In this document: piece after piece, positions 9,518 to 17,517 of the stretch
Layout of the letters: each line of letters begins with the position of its first letter
Numbering within the stretch: the stretch's first letter is position 1
Assembly: GCF_003026365.1 (NCBI RefSeq)
Contig: NZ_PYOM01000027.1
Location: 1 to 60,803 of the forward strand
Direction: 5' to 3'
DNA length: 60,803 nt
Source of the DNA: Photobacterium angustum
Lineage (GTDB): Bacteria; Pseudomonadota; Gammaproteobacteria; Enterobacterales; Vibrionaceae
Notes under the pieces: generated by a model
Databases searched by the model: none
What the model was told of the DNA's origin: nothing
The model's input: the letters and a program-made list of their open reading frames with translations, nothing else
Translations under genes and position numbers: made by a program

Positions 9518-10807
9518 TTGTTTGACCGTTATGAAGCCGGTGAACAGGCGATTCTTGTTCATATTAACTTCACGCAAGATGGGGAATGGGAAGATCTTAG
9601 CGAATTTGAAATGCTGGTCTCCTCAGCGGGCGTCAATACATTGCATGTTGTCACAGGCAGTCGTAAGACTCCGCACCCTAAATATTACGTTGGAGAAGGT
9701 AAGGCACAAGAAATTGCCGACGCGGTAAGAACAGCGGAAGCTGATATCGTTATCTTTAACCACTCCTTGTCTCCCGCTCAAGAGCGTAACTTGGAGCAAA
9801 TTTGTCAGTGTCGTGTACTCGACAGAACAGGTTTGATCTTAGATATATTTGCTCAACGCGCACGTACCCACGAAGGTAAGTTGCAAGTTGAGCTTGCACA
9901 GTTACGTCATATCTCAACCCGATTGATTCGTGGTTGGACTCACCTTGAGCGACAGAAAGGGGGGATCGGTCTGCGTGGACCTGGTGAAACGCAGCTTGAA
10001 ACAGATAGACGTTTATTGCGCGATCGAATTAAAACAATTCTACGTCGTTTAGATAAAGTGGCTAAACAGCGTGATCAAGGTAGACGCGCGCGAAATCGTG
10101 CAGAAATTCCAACGATCTCATTAGTGGGGTATACCAATGCTGGTAAATCCACACTCTTTAATCGGATCACCGATGCGGGGGTTTACGCCGCCGATCAACT
10201 GTTTGCAACTCTAGATCCTACACTACGTAAAATTGCAGTGGCTGATGTAGGTACCGCTATTTTAGCTGATACCGTTGGATTTATTCGACATCTTCCCCAC
10301 GATCTGGTGGCAGCATTTAAAGCTACCCTTAAAGAAACACAAGAGGCTGATCTTTTACTTCATGTGGTTGATGCAAGTGATGATCGCTTCCGTGAAAACA
10401 TTGAAGCTGTTGAAACAGTACTAGAAGAAATTGATGCAGGTGAAGTGCCTACTTTAATTATCATGAATAAAATTGATAATTTAGAGCATGCAGAACCTCG
10501 CATTGAACGAGATGAAGAGGGAGTTCCTCGTCGCGTTTGGGTTTCAGCGATGGAAGGGCAAGGCATTGACTTGTTATTCCAAGCACTAACTGAACGCCTC
10601 TCCGGTACGATGGTAGCGCATACCTTACGTGTACCCCCTGAAATGATTGGGCGTATCCGTAGCAAGTTTTATCAGCTGGGATGTATTTTACAAGAAGAAT
10701 ACGAATCAGACGGTTATTTGATGATTGATATTCGTTTGCCTTTGGCGGAATGGTCTCGATTACAAAAAAGAGAAAGTACTTCGTTAGATGACTTTATCGT
10801 TGCTTAA
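9518..10807 (+). CDS. hflX: Ribosome-associated GTPase HflX
   Basis: HflX is a GTPase that splits stalled 70S ribosomes after heat stress. The N-terminal HflX domain with GGIGLRGPGETQLE (about 148-161) precedes the G domain. G1 is GYTNAGKST at 204-212, G3 is DTVGF, and G4 is NKID. At 429 aa it matches E. coli (426). The start is a TTG at 9518, supported by TAAGGAG at 9503-9509 and by the family N-terminus MFDRY.AGEQ. It begins 28 bp after hfq. Confidence 0.96.
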   Translation: MFDRYEAGEQAILVHINFTQDGEWEDLSEFEMLVSSAGVNTLHVVTGSRKTPHPKYYVGEGKAQEIADAVRTAEADIVIFNHSLSPAQERNLEQICQCRVLDRTGLILDIFAQRARTHEGKLQVELAQLRHISTRLIRGWTHLERQKGGIGLRGPGETQLETDRRLLRDRIKTILRRLDKVAKQRDQGRRARNRAEIPTISLVGYTNAGKSTLFNRITDAGVYAADQLFATLDPTLRKIAVADVGTAILADTVGFIRHLPHDLVAAFKATLKETQEADLLLHVVDASDDRFRENIEAVETVLEEIDAGEVPTLIIMNKIDNLEHAEPRIERDEEGVPRRVWVSAMEGQGIDLLFQALTERLSGTMVAHTLRVPPEMIGRIRSKFYQLGCILQEEYESDGYLMIDIRLPLAEWSRLQKRESTSLDDFIVA

Positions 10808-10861
10808 TGGATTACTAGAGTGATAAAAACTGTCGTCATATCATATTGATGGAGTTCTATA

Positions 10862-12028
10862 ATGGCGTGGAATGAGCCTGGAAACAACGGCGGCCGTGAT
10901 GATAAAGACCCTTGGGGTAATAATAATCGCGGTGGACGTGAACAAGGGCCACCAGATCTCGATGAGGTTTTTTCAAAACTAAGTCGTAAAGTTGGTGGTG
11001 TGTTTGGAAATAAAAAAGGGCCGAGTGGCAGCGGGAGCGCTGTTGGCTTGGGGGCTGTTGCCGTATTAGCTGCGGCGGTTTGGGGTTTTTCTGGTTTTTA
11101 CACCATTGGCGAAGCAGAGCAAGGCGTTGTGCTGCGTTTTGGTAAGTTCGATCAAGTTGTAAAGCCAGGTCTGAACTGGAAACCAACGTTTATTGATGAA
11201 GTTATCCCTGTCAACATTCAAGCGATTCGTTCTCTTCGTGCATCTGGATTGATGTTAACGAAAGATGAAAACGTCCTGAAAGTTGAAATGGATGTTCAGT
11301 ACCGTGTTGATAACGCTGAGAAGTACTTATTTAGCGTAACGAATGCTGATGATAGTTTGCGTCAGGCAACCGACTCTGCACTTCGTGCCGTGATTGGTGA
11401 TTCAACCATGGATCAGGCATTGACGACAGGTCGTCAGGCTATTCGTGCGAATACACAAGCGGCAATTGATAAAATTATTGCAAAATACGACATGGGCGTC
11501 CGTGTTGTTGATGTGAACTTCCAGTCAGCTCGTCCACCTGAAGCGGTGAAAGATGCATTTGATGATGCAATCGCAGCGCGAGAAGATGAAGAGCGTTATG
11601 TTCGTGAAGCAGAAGCTTACAGTAATGATATTTTGCCAAAAGCAACGGGTCGTGCTGAGCGTCTGAAAAACGAGGCTGAAGGTTACTCTGAGCGTGTCGT
11701 TAACGGCGCATTGGGTGATGTTGCACAGTTTGATAAATTGTTGCCACAATACCTAGCGGCGAAAGACGTAACACGTGAGCGTTTGTATCTAGATACCATG
11801 GAGAAGGTGTACAGTAACACCAGCAAAGTGTTAATTGATACTAAATCAGGTAGTAGTAATAATATGATGTACTTACCACTTGACAAGCTGATGTCTCAGT
11901 CAAATCAAGCTGATAAGAAATCCGATAATTCAGGTCGTTTAAGCGGTATTGAATTAGAAAAAGTAGAAACTCCAACTCCAGTTGCACCTGCTCCTCGTGC
12001 TGATACTGGCCGTCAAGGGAGATATTAA
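10862..12028 (+). CDS. hflK: FtsH protease modulator HflK
   Basis: HflK is an inner-membrane SPFH-family protein that forms the large HflKC cage around the FtsH protease. It has a glycine-rich cytoplasmic head (residues 1-45), one membrane segment (about 55-80), and a periplasmic SPFH domain opening with EAEQGVVLRFGKF. A Pro-rich tail ends the 388-aa chain. It lies 3 bp before hflC, its obligate partner. Confidence 0.95.
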   Translation: MAWNEPGNNGGRDDKDPWGNNNRGGREQGPPDLDEVFSKLSRKVGGVFGNKKGPSGSGSAVGLGAVAVLAAAVWGFSGFYTIGEAEQGVVLRFGKFDQVVKPGLNWKPTFIDEVIPVNIQAIRSLRASGLMLTKDENVLKVEMDVQYRVDNAEKYLFSVTNADDSLRQATDSALRAVIGDSTMDQALTTGRQAIRANTQAAIDKIIAKYDMGVRVVDVNFQSARPPEAVKDAFDDAIAAREDEERYVREAEAYSNDILPKATGRAERLKNEAEGYSERVVNGALGDVAQFDKLLPQYLAAKDVTRERLYLDTMEKVYSNTSKVLIDTKSGSSNNMMYLPLDKLMSQSNQADKKSDNSGRLSGIELEKVETPTPVAPAPRADTGRQGRY

Positions 12029-12030
12029 TT

Positions 12031-13032
12031 ATGCGTAAGTTAATGATCCCAGTAGTAGTGATTTTTATTGCTTTATTATTGATGTCAGTGTTTGTCGTAA
12101 AAGAAGGTGAGCGTGGTATTGTGGTGCGTTTCGGTCGTATCTTAAAAGATAACAATACTGAAATTGCCCGTATTTATGAGCCCGGCCTACATTTTAAAGT
12201 ACCAGTGTTTGACCGTGTTCATGATTTAGATGCGCGTATTCAAACCATGGATGATCAGGCTGATCGTTTCTTAACAGCTGAGAAGAAAGACGTAATCATT
12301 GATACCTATGTGAAATGGCGGATCAAAGATTTTGGTAAGTACTACCTAGCAACAGGTGGTGGTAATACATCAACTGCTGAAGCGTTATTAAAGCGTAAAG
12401 TAGTCGATAGCCTACGTGCTGAAATCGGTTCGAAAGAAATTAAGCAGATCGTATCTGGAGAAGACAGCACTTCAACACCAACTACAGAGTCTGATGTTGC
12501 ACAAACTAAAGCGGCTAAAGCTGCTCTAGCTGTAATTGAAGGTGTGGTACCGGTGAAGAAAGTTGAAGGCCAGCGTGATAAAATCATGGCTGATGTACTT
12601 GAAGAAACGCGTGAAAGTGCGAAAGATTTAGGTATTGAAGTGGTTGATTTCCGAATTAAGAAAATTAACCTACCAGATGAAATCAGTGAGTCTATCTACC
12701 GTCGAATGCGTGCTGAGCGTGAATCAGTAGCGCGTAGTTACCGTTCGCAAGGTCGTCAACGTGCTGAAGAGTTACGTGCACGTTCTGAGCTTGAAGTAGC
12801 CACCGTTCTTTCAGAAGCAACACGTAAAGCACAGGTTATTCGTGGTGACGCGGATGCAAAAGCAGCAGAGATTTACTCAAAAGCTTATAACCAAAACCCA
12901 GAGTTCTACAGCTTCTGGCGTTCGCTTAAAGCCTACGAGAAGAGCTTCAACTCTAAAAATGATGTATTGGTTGTTGATCCTAACAATGAATTCTTTAAGT
13001 ACATGAATCATTCAGAACTTAAAGCAAACTAA
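12031..13032 (+). CDS. hflC: FtsH protease modulator HflC
   Basis: HflC is the partner of HflK in the SPFH complex that restrains FtsH. It has one N-terminal membrane segment (about residues 4-22), then the SPFH domain starting VKEGERGIVVRFGRI and a long coiled coil with RAEELRARSELEVATVL near 250-270. The 333-aa length is normal. The operon ends at a strong terminator 30 bp downstream. Confidence 0.95.
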   Translation: MRKLMIPVVVIFIALLLMSVFVVKEGERGIVVRFGRILKDNNTEIARIYEPGLHFKVPVFDRVHDLDARIQTMDDQADRFLTAEKKDVIIDTYVKWRIKDFGKYYLATGGGNTSTAEALLKRKVVDSLRAEIGSKEIKQIVSGEDSTSTPTTESDVAQTKAAKAALAVIEGVVPVKKVEGQRDKIMADVLEETRESAKDLGIEVVDFRIKKINLPDEISESIYRRMRAERESVARSYRSQGRQRAEELRARSELEVATVLSEATRKAQVIRGDADAKAAEIYSKAYNQNPEFYSFWRSLKAYEKSFNSKNDVLVVDPNNEFFKYMNHSELKAN

Positions 13033-13060
13033 ACCAATAACAACAGACATCTGTTATCGT

Positions 13061-13090
13061 AAAGACAAGGCCTCGGCCTTGTCTTTTTTT
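13061..13090 (+). terminator. Terminator of the hfq-hflXKC operon
   Basis: A 12-bp GC-rich stem (AAAGACAAGGCC paired with GGCCTTGTCTTT) has a 2-nt loop and runs into seven T residues. The T-run ends exactly where the upstream ATG candidate of the next gene begins, so yjeT must use its own promoter or read-through. Confidence 0.9.
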
Positions 13091-13105
13091 ATGGGGAAAA
13101 GAAAA

Positions 13106-13300
13106 ATGTCACATTCAATTTGGATGGCACTAGGCTTAGTATTAGTGGTTGAAGGCTTAGGGCCATTACTTGCACCTCGCGGATGGCGAGAAATGGTTAG
13201 CCAATTAAGTCAACAAAATGATAATAATTTGCGTCGTATTGGTGGCTGTTTGGTTGTTGCCGGTGCGGTTATTGCGTATATGATGTATAGACAGATGTAA
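13106..13300 (+). CDS. yjeT: DUF2065 small inner-membrane protein YjeT
   Basis: This 64-aa protein has two hydrophobic segments (about residues 3-22 and 43-62), with the WMALGLVLVVEGLGPLLAP motif typical of DUF2065. Function is unknown. It is conserved between hflC and purA as in E. coli. I chose ATG 13106 (MSHSIW) because GGGGAAAAG sits just upstream and the family N-terminus begins there. The more upstream in-frame ATG at 13091 directly follows the terminator T-run. Confidence 0.85.
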   Translation: MSHSIWMALGLVLVVEGLGPLLAPRGWREMVSQLSQQNDNNLRRIGGCLVVAGAVIAYMMYRQM

Positions 13301-13422
13301 AATACATAAGCACACAATCGTGACAATTAGCTTGCAGAAATGTTCTACTCGGCTAAAAAATGACTGCAAGCTGAATGTTAAGGTGCTAGAATCCTTTTTT
13401 AACTACTGATAGATGAAGAAAG

Positions 13423-14739
13423 ATGGCAAATAATGTAGTCGTTCTTGGCACCCAATGGGGTGACGAAGGTAAAGGTAAAATCGTTGACCTACTGACCGAA
13501 GATGCAAAATATGTGGTTCGCTACCAAGGCGGTCATAATGCAGGTCACACCCTAGTTATTGACGGTGAGAAAACAGTTCTTCACCTGATCCCATCAGGTA
13601 TCCTACGTGACAATGTTAAATGCATCATCGGCAACGGTGTGGTGCTTTCTCCTGATGCGTTAATGAATGAAATGGGTCCACTAGAAGCACGTGGTATTCC
13701 TGTTCGTGAGCGTTTATTCCTGTCAGAAGCTTGTCCGTTAATTCTTCCTTACCACATTGCTCTTGACCAAGCGCGTGAAGCTGCTCGTGGTAAAAAAGCA
13801 ATCGGTACGACTGGTCGTGGTATCGGTCCTGCTTACGAAGATAAAGTTGCACGTCGCGGTCTACGCGTTGGCGATCTTTTCAATAAAGAAGCATTTGCTG
13901 AAAAGCTTAAAGAAGTTATGGCTTACCACAACTTCCAGCTTGAGCATTACTACAATGCTGAGCCTGTAAACTACGAAGAAGTGCTAGAAAAAGTACTTTC
14001 TCAAGCTGATATCCTAACGTCTATGGTTATCGACGTAACTAAAGAGCTTGATGACGCTCGTCTACGTGGCGACAAGATCATGTTCGAAGGCGCGCAAGGT
14101 ACGCTACTAGATATCGATCACGGTACTTACCCATACGTAACCTCTTCTAACACGACTGCTGGTGGTGTTGCTGCAGGTTCTGGCTTTGGTCCTCGTCACC
14201 TAGGTTACATTCTTGGTATTGCGAAAGCTTACTGTACGCGTGTTGGTGCAGGTCCTTTCCCTACAGAGCTATACGATGGTCTAGACAAGCAAGATCCTGT
14301 AGGTAAGCACTTAGGTGATGTTGGCCACGAGTTTGGTGCGACAACAGGTCGTCTACGTCGTACAGGTTGGTTCGATGCCGTAGCTATGCGTCGTGCGGTA
14401 CAAATCAACTCTATCTCTGGCTTCTGTCTAACTAAATTAGATGTACTAGATGGCTTAAAAGAGCTAAAAATCTGTACTGCGTACAAAACTAAGAGCGGTG
14501 AAATCTTAGAAGTTTCACCAATGGCTGCTGACGAGTACGAAGATCTAGAGCTTGTTTATGAAACTATGCCGGGTTGGAGCGAAACTACATTTGGTGCTAA
14601 GTCACTAGACGCGCTTCCACAAGCAGCATTAGATTACATCGCACGTATCGAAGAGCTAACTGGCGTTCCAATTGATATTATCTCTACAGGCCCTGACCGT
14701 AACGAGACAATCATCAAAGTTCACCCATACGGTGAATAA
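13423..14739 (+). CDS. purA: Adenylosuccinate synthetase
   Basis: PurA condenses IMP and aspartate with GTP to adenylosuccinate, the committed step to AMP. The phosphate-binding loop WGDEGKGK is at about residues 11-18 and the catalytic HNAGHT at about 39-44. The length of 438 aa is close to E. coli (432). Codon use is strongly biased to favoured codons, as for a highly expressed gene. A terminator follows at 14763-14790. Confidence 0.97.
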   Translation: MANNVVVLGTQWGDEGKGKIVDLLTEDAKYVVRYQGGHNAGHTLVIDGEKTVLHLIPSGILRDNVKCIIGNGVVLSPDALMNEMGPLEARGIPVRERLFLSEACPLILPYHIALDQAREAARGKKAIGTTGRGIGPAYEDKVARRGLRVGDLFNKEAFAEKLKEVMAYHNFQLEHYYNAEPVNYEEVLEKVLSQADILTSMVIDVTKELDDARLRGDKIMFEGAQGTLLDIDHGTYPYVTSSNTTAGGVAAGSGFGPRHLGYILGIAKAYCTRVGAGPFPTELYDGLDKQDPVGKHLGDVGHEFGATTGRLRRTGWFDAVAMRRAVQINSISGFCLTKLDVLDGLKELKICTAYKTKSGEILEVSPMAADEYEDLELVYETMPGWSETTFGAKSLDALPQAALDYIARIEELTGVPIDIISTGPDRNETIIKVHPYGE

Positions 14740-14762
14740 TTATCGCTGATGCGAATTGATTT

Positions 14763-14790
14763 AAAAACCAGCTTTCGGGCTGGTTTTTTT
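14763..14790 (+). terminator. Terminator of purA
   Basis: AAAACCAGC and GCTGGTTTT flank a TTTCGG-type loop and are followed by a T-run. It cleanly separates purA from the next transcript. Confidence 0.92.
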
Positions 14791-14875
14791 ATATTTTGAT
14801 AAAGTGAATCCAGCCATATTCTCGAACTATAAACACACTGAAAAGCAAATCATCACTCAGTCAGAGAAAGTTAGC

Positions 14876-14902
14876 TAAAGTCTTTAGAGATAATGTCGAT
14901 AA
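14876..14902 (+). promoter_or_regulatory. Sigma-28 (FliA)-type promoter of motX
   Basis: TAAAGTCT-N11-GTCGATAA differs by one base in each half from the FliA consensus TAAAGTTT-N11-GCCGATAA, with the exact 11-base spacer. It places a transcript start about 20 bp before the motX ATG, which fits a late-class flagellar gene. Confidence 0.7.
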
Positions 14903-14927
14903 AAGACTATCCCTAGTCTGAGAACCA

Positions 14928-15560
14928 ATGATGATGAAGCTTCCTATCTTATTATTGATTAGCCAGTTATTTATTTCTTCCGCTTACGCATTGGACAATG
15001 TGGGAGATGCTGTTCCCATTTATAGCGATGATGAACTGATACAACTTTTTGAAGAGAATCAGCATCTAAAAAAAGTAAAAACTGATGATTGCCAGCTTGT
15101 GCAAGATATTAAAGCGCGTGCAGAGCGAGTAGAGTCACCTTCTTATCAGTTCTTATATGGTGATATGTTAGCTTGGGGCGTGTGTGTTGATAAAGATGTT
15201 GAACAAGGCTTGTATTATATGCGAGCGGCTGCGCAGCAAGGCTTACCGGTAGCGCTTGAACAATTAGGGCGTTATTACGCACAAGGGGTGTTATTGCAGC
15301 AAGATAAAGAGCGTGCGATCCCGTATTTACGAGAAGCTGCGGCGCTTGGAAATATTAAAGCGCGCCTTCAGCTAGCTGAACTATTAGTGTCAGATCATGG
15401 TAGTCCACTCGATTACGAAGATGCTTATCGCTGGCTGTATCAAACCACGGCGGCGAATAAATCGTTATATAACCAACTGAGTACGTTACGTCGAAAATTA
15501 GAATTACGTATGCCTGAAAATATTATTGCTCGGGCAAAACAACGTTCCAGTTTATGGTAA
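14928..15560 (+). CDS. motX: Sodium-type polar flagellar motor protein MotX
   Basis: MotX and MotY form the T-ring that anchors the PomAB sodium stator to the polar flagellar motor. The 210-aa protein starts with a signal peptide (cut near residue 21, ...SSAYA). It carries Sel1-type repeats from about residue 60 to 165, with YGDMLAWG, EQLGRYYAQG and LGNIKARLQLAELL. It ends with the MPENIIARAKQR block I know from vibrio MotX. The place next to purA and the sigma-28-like promoter support the call. Three in-frame ATGs in a row (14928, 14931, 14934) are possible starts. A generic Sel1 protein is the alternative, but less likely. Confidence 0.88.
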   Translation: MMMKLPILLLISQLFISSAYALDNVGDAVPIYSDDELIQLFEENQHLKKVKTDDCQLVQDIKARAERVESPSYQFLYGDMLAWGVCVDKDVEQGLYYMRAAAQQGLPVALEQLGRYYAQGVLLQQDKERAIPYLREAAALGNIKARLQLAELLVSDHGSPLDYEDAYRWLYQTTAANKSLYNQLSTLRRKLELRMPENIIARAKQRSSLW

Positions 15561-15590
15561 CTTGTCCCAAATAACCCAGTAAACTGATTA

Positions 15591-15620
15591 AAAAAGCACA
15601 GCATTTCGCTGTGCTTTGTT
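15591..15620. terminator. Bidirectional terminator between motX and hmp
   Basis: AAAGCACAGC and GCTGTGCTTT flank a short ATTTC loop, with A-tract upstream and T-rich sequence downstream. Read on the minus strand, the T-tract is stronger, so it serves both converging genes. Confidence 0.85.
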
Positions 15621-15637
15621 GTATTAGCTGCGCTAAG

Positions 15638-16840
15638 TTATAGGACTTTGTGTGGGCCGAAACATTCGTAGTGAATACGATCTTCAGATACACCTAATGC
15701 TAATAGCTGTTTAGCGATATATTGCATGAAGGCAACAGGGCCACAGAAGTAAAAGTGCATGTTTTCATCTGTTAGCTGTGGTGCTATTGTGCTGAGATCC
15801 ATTAAGCCTTGGTAGTCATAATCTTCGGCAGGAAGATCGCTATCAAGCGGCGTGTTATACCAAGTGATATCTTGAATGTGATTGTGCTGCTGCGCGAGTG
15901 CTTTTACCTGTTTCTTGTAGGCATGATGTGCGCCATTTTCTGTTGCATGTAGCCAGTTAACAGATGCTTGGTGTTCAGTCAGTGATTCAAGCATTGAAAG
16001 CGTTGGCGTTAAACCCACACCTGCGGAAAGTAATGTGACAGGTGTGTTTGCTTCTACATCTAAGAAGAAGTCACCTGCAGGAGCTGCAAGCATTACTTTA
16101 TCGCCAATATTGATATTGTTATGTAAGTAGTTTGAAACTTTACCGTGAGATTCACGTTTTACTGAAATACGGTACTGATCATCTTGTGGTGCTGAAGATA
16201 AGCTATATTGACGGATTTCTTGGTTCTCTAATTCGTCAGCATTAAGGTAGATCCCCAGATATTGCCCAGGTTTATAGCTTGCGACCTTACCGCCATCAGT
16301 AGGCTTAAAGGTAAAGCTCGTGATAAATTCGCTGTCTTGTTGCTTGTTGATTACGACGAACTCACGAGTGCCACGCCATCCACCAACTTTATTCGCATTT
16401 TCTTGATAGATTTCTTCTTCACGATTGATGAAAATATTAGCCAGCAATCCATAAGCTTCCGCCCAAGCGTCTAATACATCTTGTCCTGGCGCTAATAATT
16501 CATCAATGGTTGCGATAAGGTGAGAGCCAACAATATTGTATTGCTCTGCGGTGATCATAAAACTGGTATGTTTGTGAGCAATCTTTTCTACTGCAGGTAA
16601 AAGCACAGCAAGATTTTCGATATTATTGGCATAAGCGCAAATGGCATTAAATAACGCTTCTTGTTGGCTAGAAGGTTGATTATTTGCCCCATTTTTTTGG
16701 TGGCTCATGTTAAAAACATCTTTTAACTCAGGGTTGTGACTAAACATACGCTGATAGAAATGTTGGGTAACCATAGGGCCTGCTTCTGCAATGACAGGAG
16801 CTGTTGTTTTAACAATATCGATCGTTTTTTGACTAAGCAT
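15638..16840 (-). CDS. hmp: Flavohemoglobin (nitric oxide dioxygenase) Hmp
   Basis: Hmp oxidises nitric oxide to nitrate with NAD(P)H and O2 in the cytoplasm. The globin domain (1-140) has FNMSHQ and the proximal-histidine segment KIAHKHTSF. An FAD domain follows with EIRQYSLS, and an NAD domain with SAGVGLTP and a CGPVAFMQ segment, ending GPHKVL. I chose ATG 16840 (MLSQKTI) over a GTG two codons upstream because AGGAAG is better spaced, giving 400 aa (E. coli 396). It is divergent from nsrR, which represses it. Confidence 0.96.
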   Translation of the reverse strand: MLSQKTIDIVKTTAPVIAEAGPMVTQHFYQRMFSHNPELKDVFNMSHQKNGANNQPSSQQEALFNAICAYANNIENLAVLLPAVEKIAHKHTSFMITAEQYNIVGSHLIATIDELLAPGQDVLDAWAEAYGLLANIFINREEEIYQENANKVGGWRGTREFVVINKQQDSEFITSFTFKPTDGGKVASYKPGQYLGIYLNADELENQEIRQYSLSSAPQDDQYRISVKRESHGKVSNYLHNNINIGDKVMLAAPAGDFFLDVEANTPVTLLSAGVGLTPTLSMLESLTEHQASVNWLHATENGAHHAYKKQVKALAQQHNHIQDITWYNTPLDSDLPAEDYDYQGLMDLSTIAPQLTDENMHFYFCGPVAFMQYIAKQLLALGVSEDRIHYECFGPHKVL

Positions 16841-16853
16841 GAGCACTTCCTAA

Positions 16854-16876
16854 AAGATGTATTTATAATATATGTT
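16854..16876. promoter_or_regulatory. NsrR operator in the hmp-nsrR intergenic region
   Basis: The 11-1-11 arrangement AAGATGTATTT-A-TAATATATGTT matches the known NsrR pattern AAGATGYATTT-N-AAATRCATCTT in most positions. It lies 14 bp before the hmp start. A second, weaker arrangement lies at about 16879-16901 on the nsrR side. Confidence 0.7.
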
Positions 16877-16943
16877 ATAAGTTGTATCTGATCTGTATCT
16901 TTTAGTCAAGAAGAAGATTAAAATAACAACAGGAGGGGCCATT

Positions 16944-17378
16944 GTGCAGTTAACTAGTTTTACCGATTACGGCTTACGAGCTCTGATATATCTTGCGTCG
17001 CTACCAGAAGGTGAGCTAACAAGTATTACGAAAGTGACAGAAATATATAATGTGTCACGTAACCATATGGTTAAAATAATCAATAAATTAGGTCAGTTAG
17101 GCTATATCGAAACGGTGCGCGGAAAAAATGGCGGCATTCGTTTAGGTAAGTCAGCTGAATCTATTATTATTGGCGATGTCGTACGTGCAATAGAACCGTT
17201 ACAGATTGTTAATTGTAGCCTTGAATTTTGCCATATAACGCCAGCTTGCCGATTAAAAGGTGTGCTTGCTGATGCAAGAGAAGCATTTTTGGCTGAGCTA
17301 GATAAATATACCTTGTTAACCTTAGTTGAAGATAATGCGCCGTTGCTGAATTTATTAAGCAACCCTAACAAGTTATAA
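16944..17378 (+). CDS. nsrR: Nitric-oxide-sensing repressor NsrR (Rrf2 family)
   Basis: NsrR is a [2Fe-2S] or [4Fe-4S] repressor that is relieved when NO attacks its cluster. The 144-aa protein has an N-terminal winged helix (SRNHMVKIINKLGQLGY at about 38-54) and the three cluster cysteines C91, C96 and C102. The start is GTG 16944, preceded by AGGAGGGG; the MQLTSFTDYGLRALIY start is as in E. coli. rnr follows downstream, as in enterics. Confidence 0.96.
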   Translation: MQLTSFTDYGLRALIYLASLPEGELTSITKVTEIYNVSRNHMVKIINKLGQLGYIETVRGKNGGIRLGKSAESIIIGDVVRAIEPLQIVNCSLEFCHITPACRLKGVLADAREAFLAELDKYTLLTLVEDNAPLLNLLSNPNKL

Positions 17379-17428
17379 AACATCATTTGGTTATACGTTT
17401 AATTAGCATATTCCTCCCAAAATTTAGT

Positions 17429-17456
17429 GGAGCAGCAGTCTTTATAGCGCTGCTCC
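17429..17456 (+). terminator. Stem-loop between nsrR and rnr
   Basis: GGAGCAGC and GCTGCTCC form a perfect 8-bp stem with a 12-nt loop. No T-run follows, so it may be a weak terminator, an RNA-processing site or an mRNA stabiliser rather than a true terminator. Confidence 0.4.
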
Positions 17457-17517
17457 CGTCTGATCACCTAAAAGCCAGATATACCTCAGGTATAGGTTGG
17501 CCTACAGGAAAAATATA

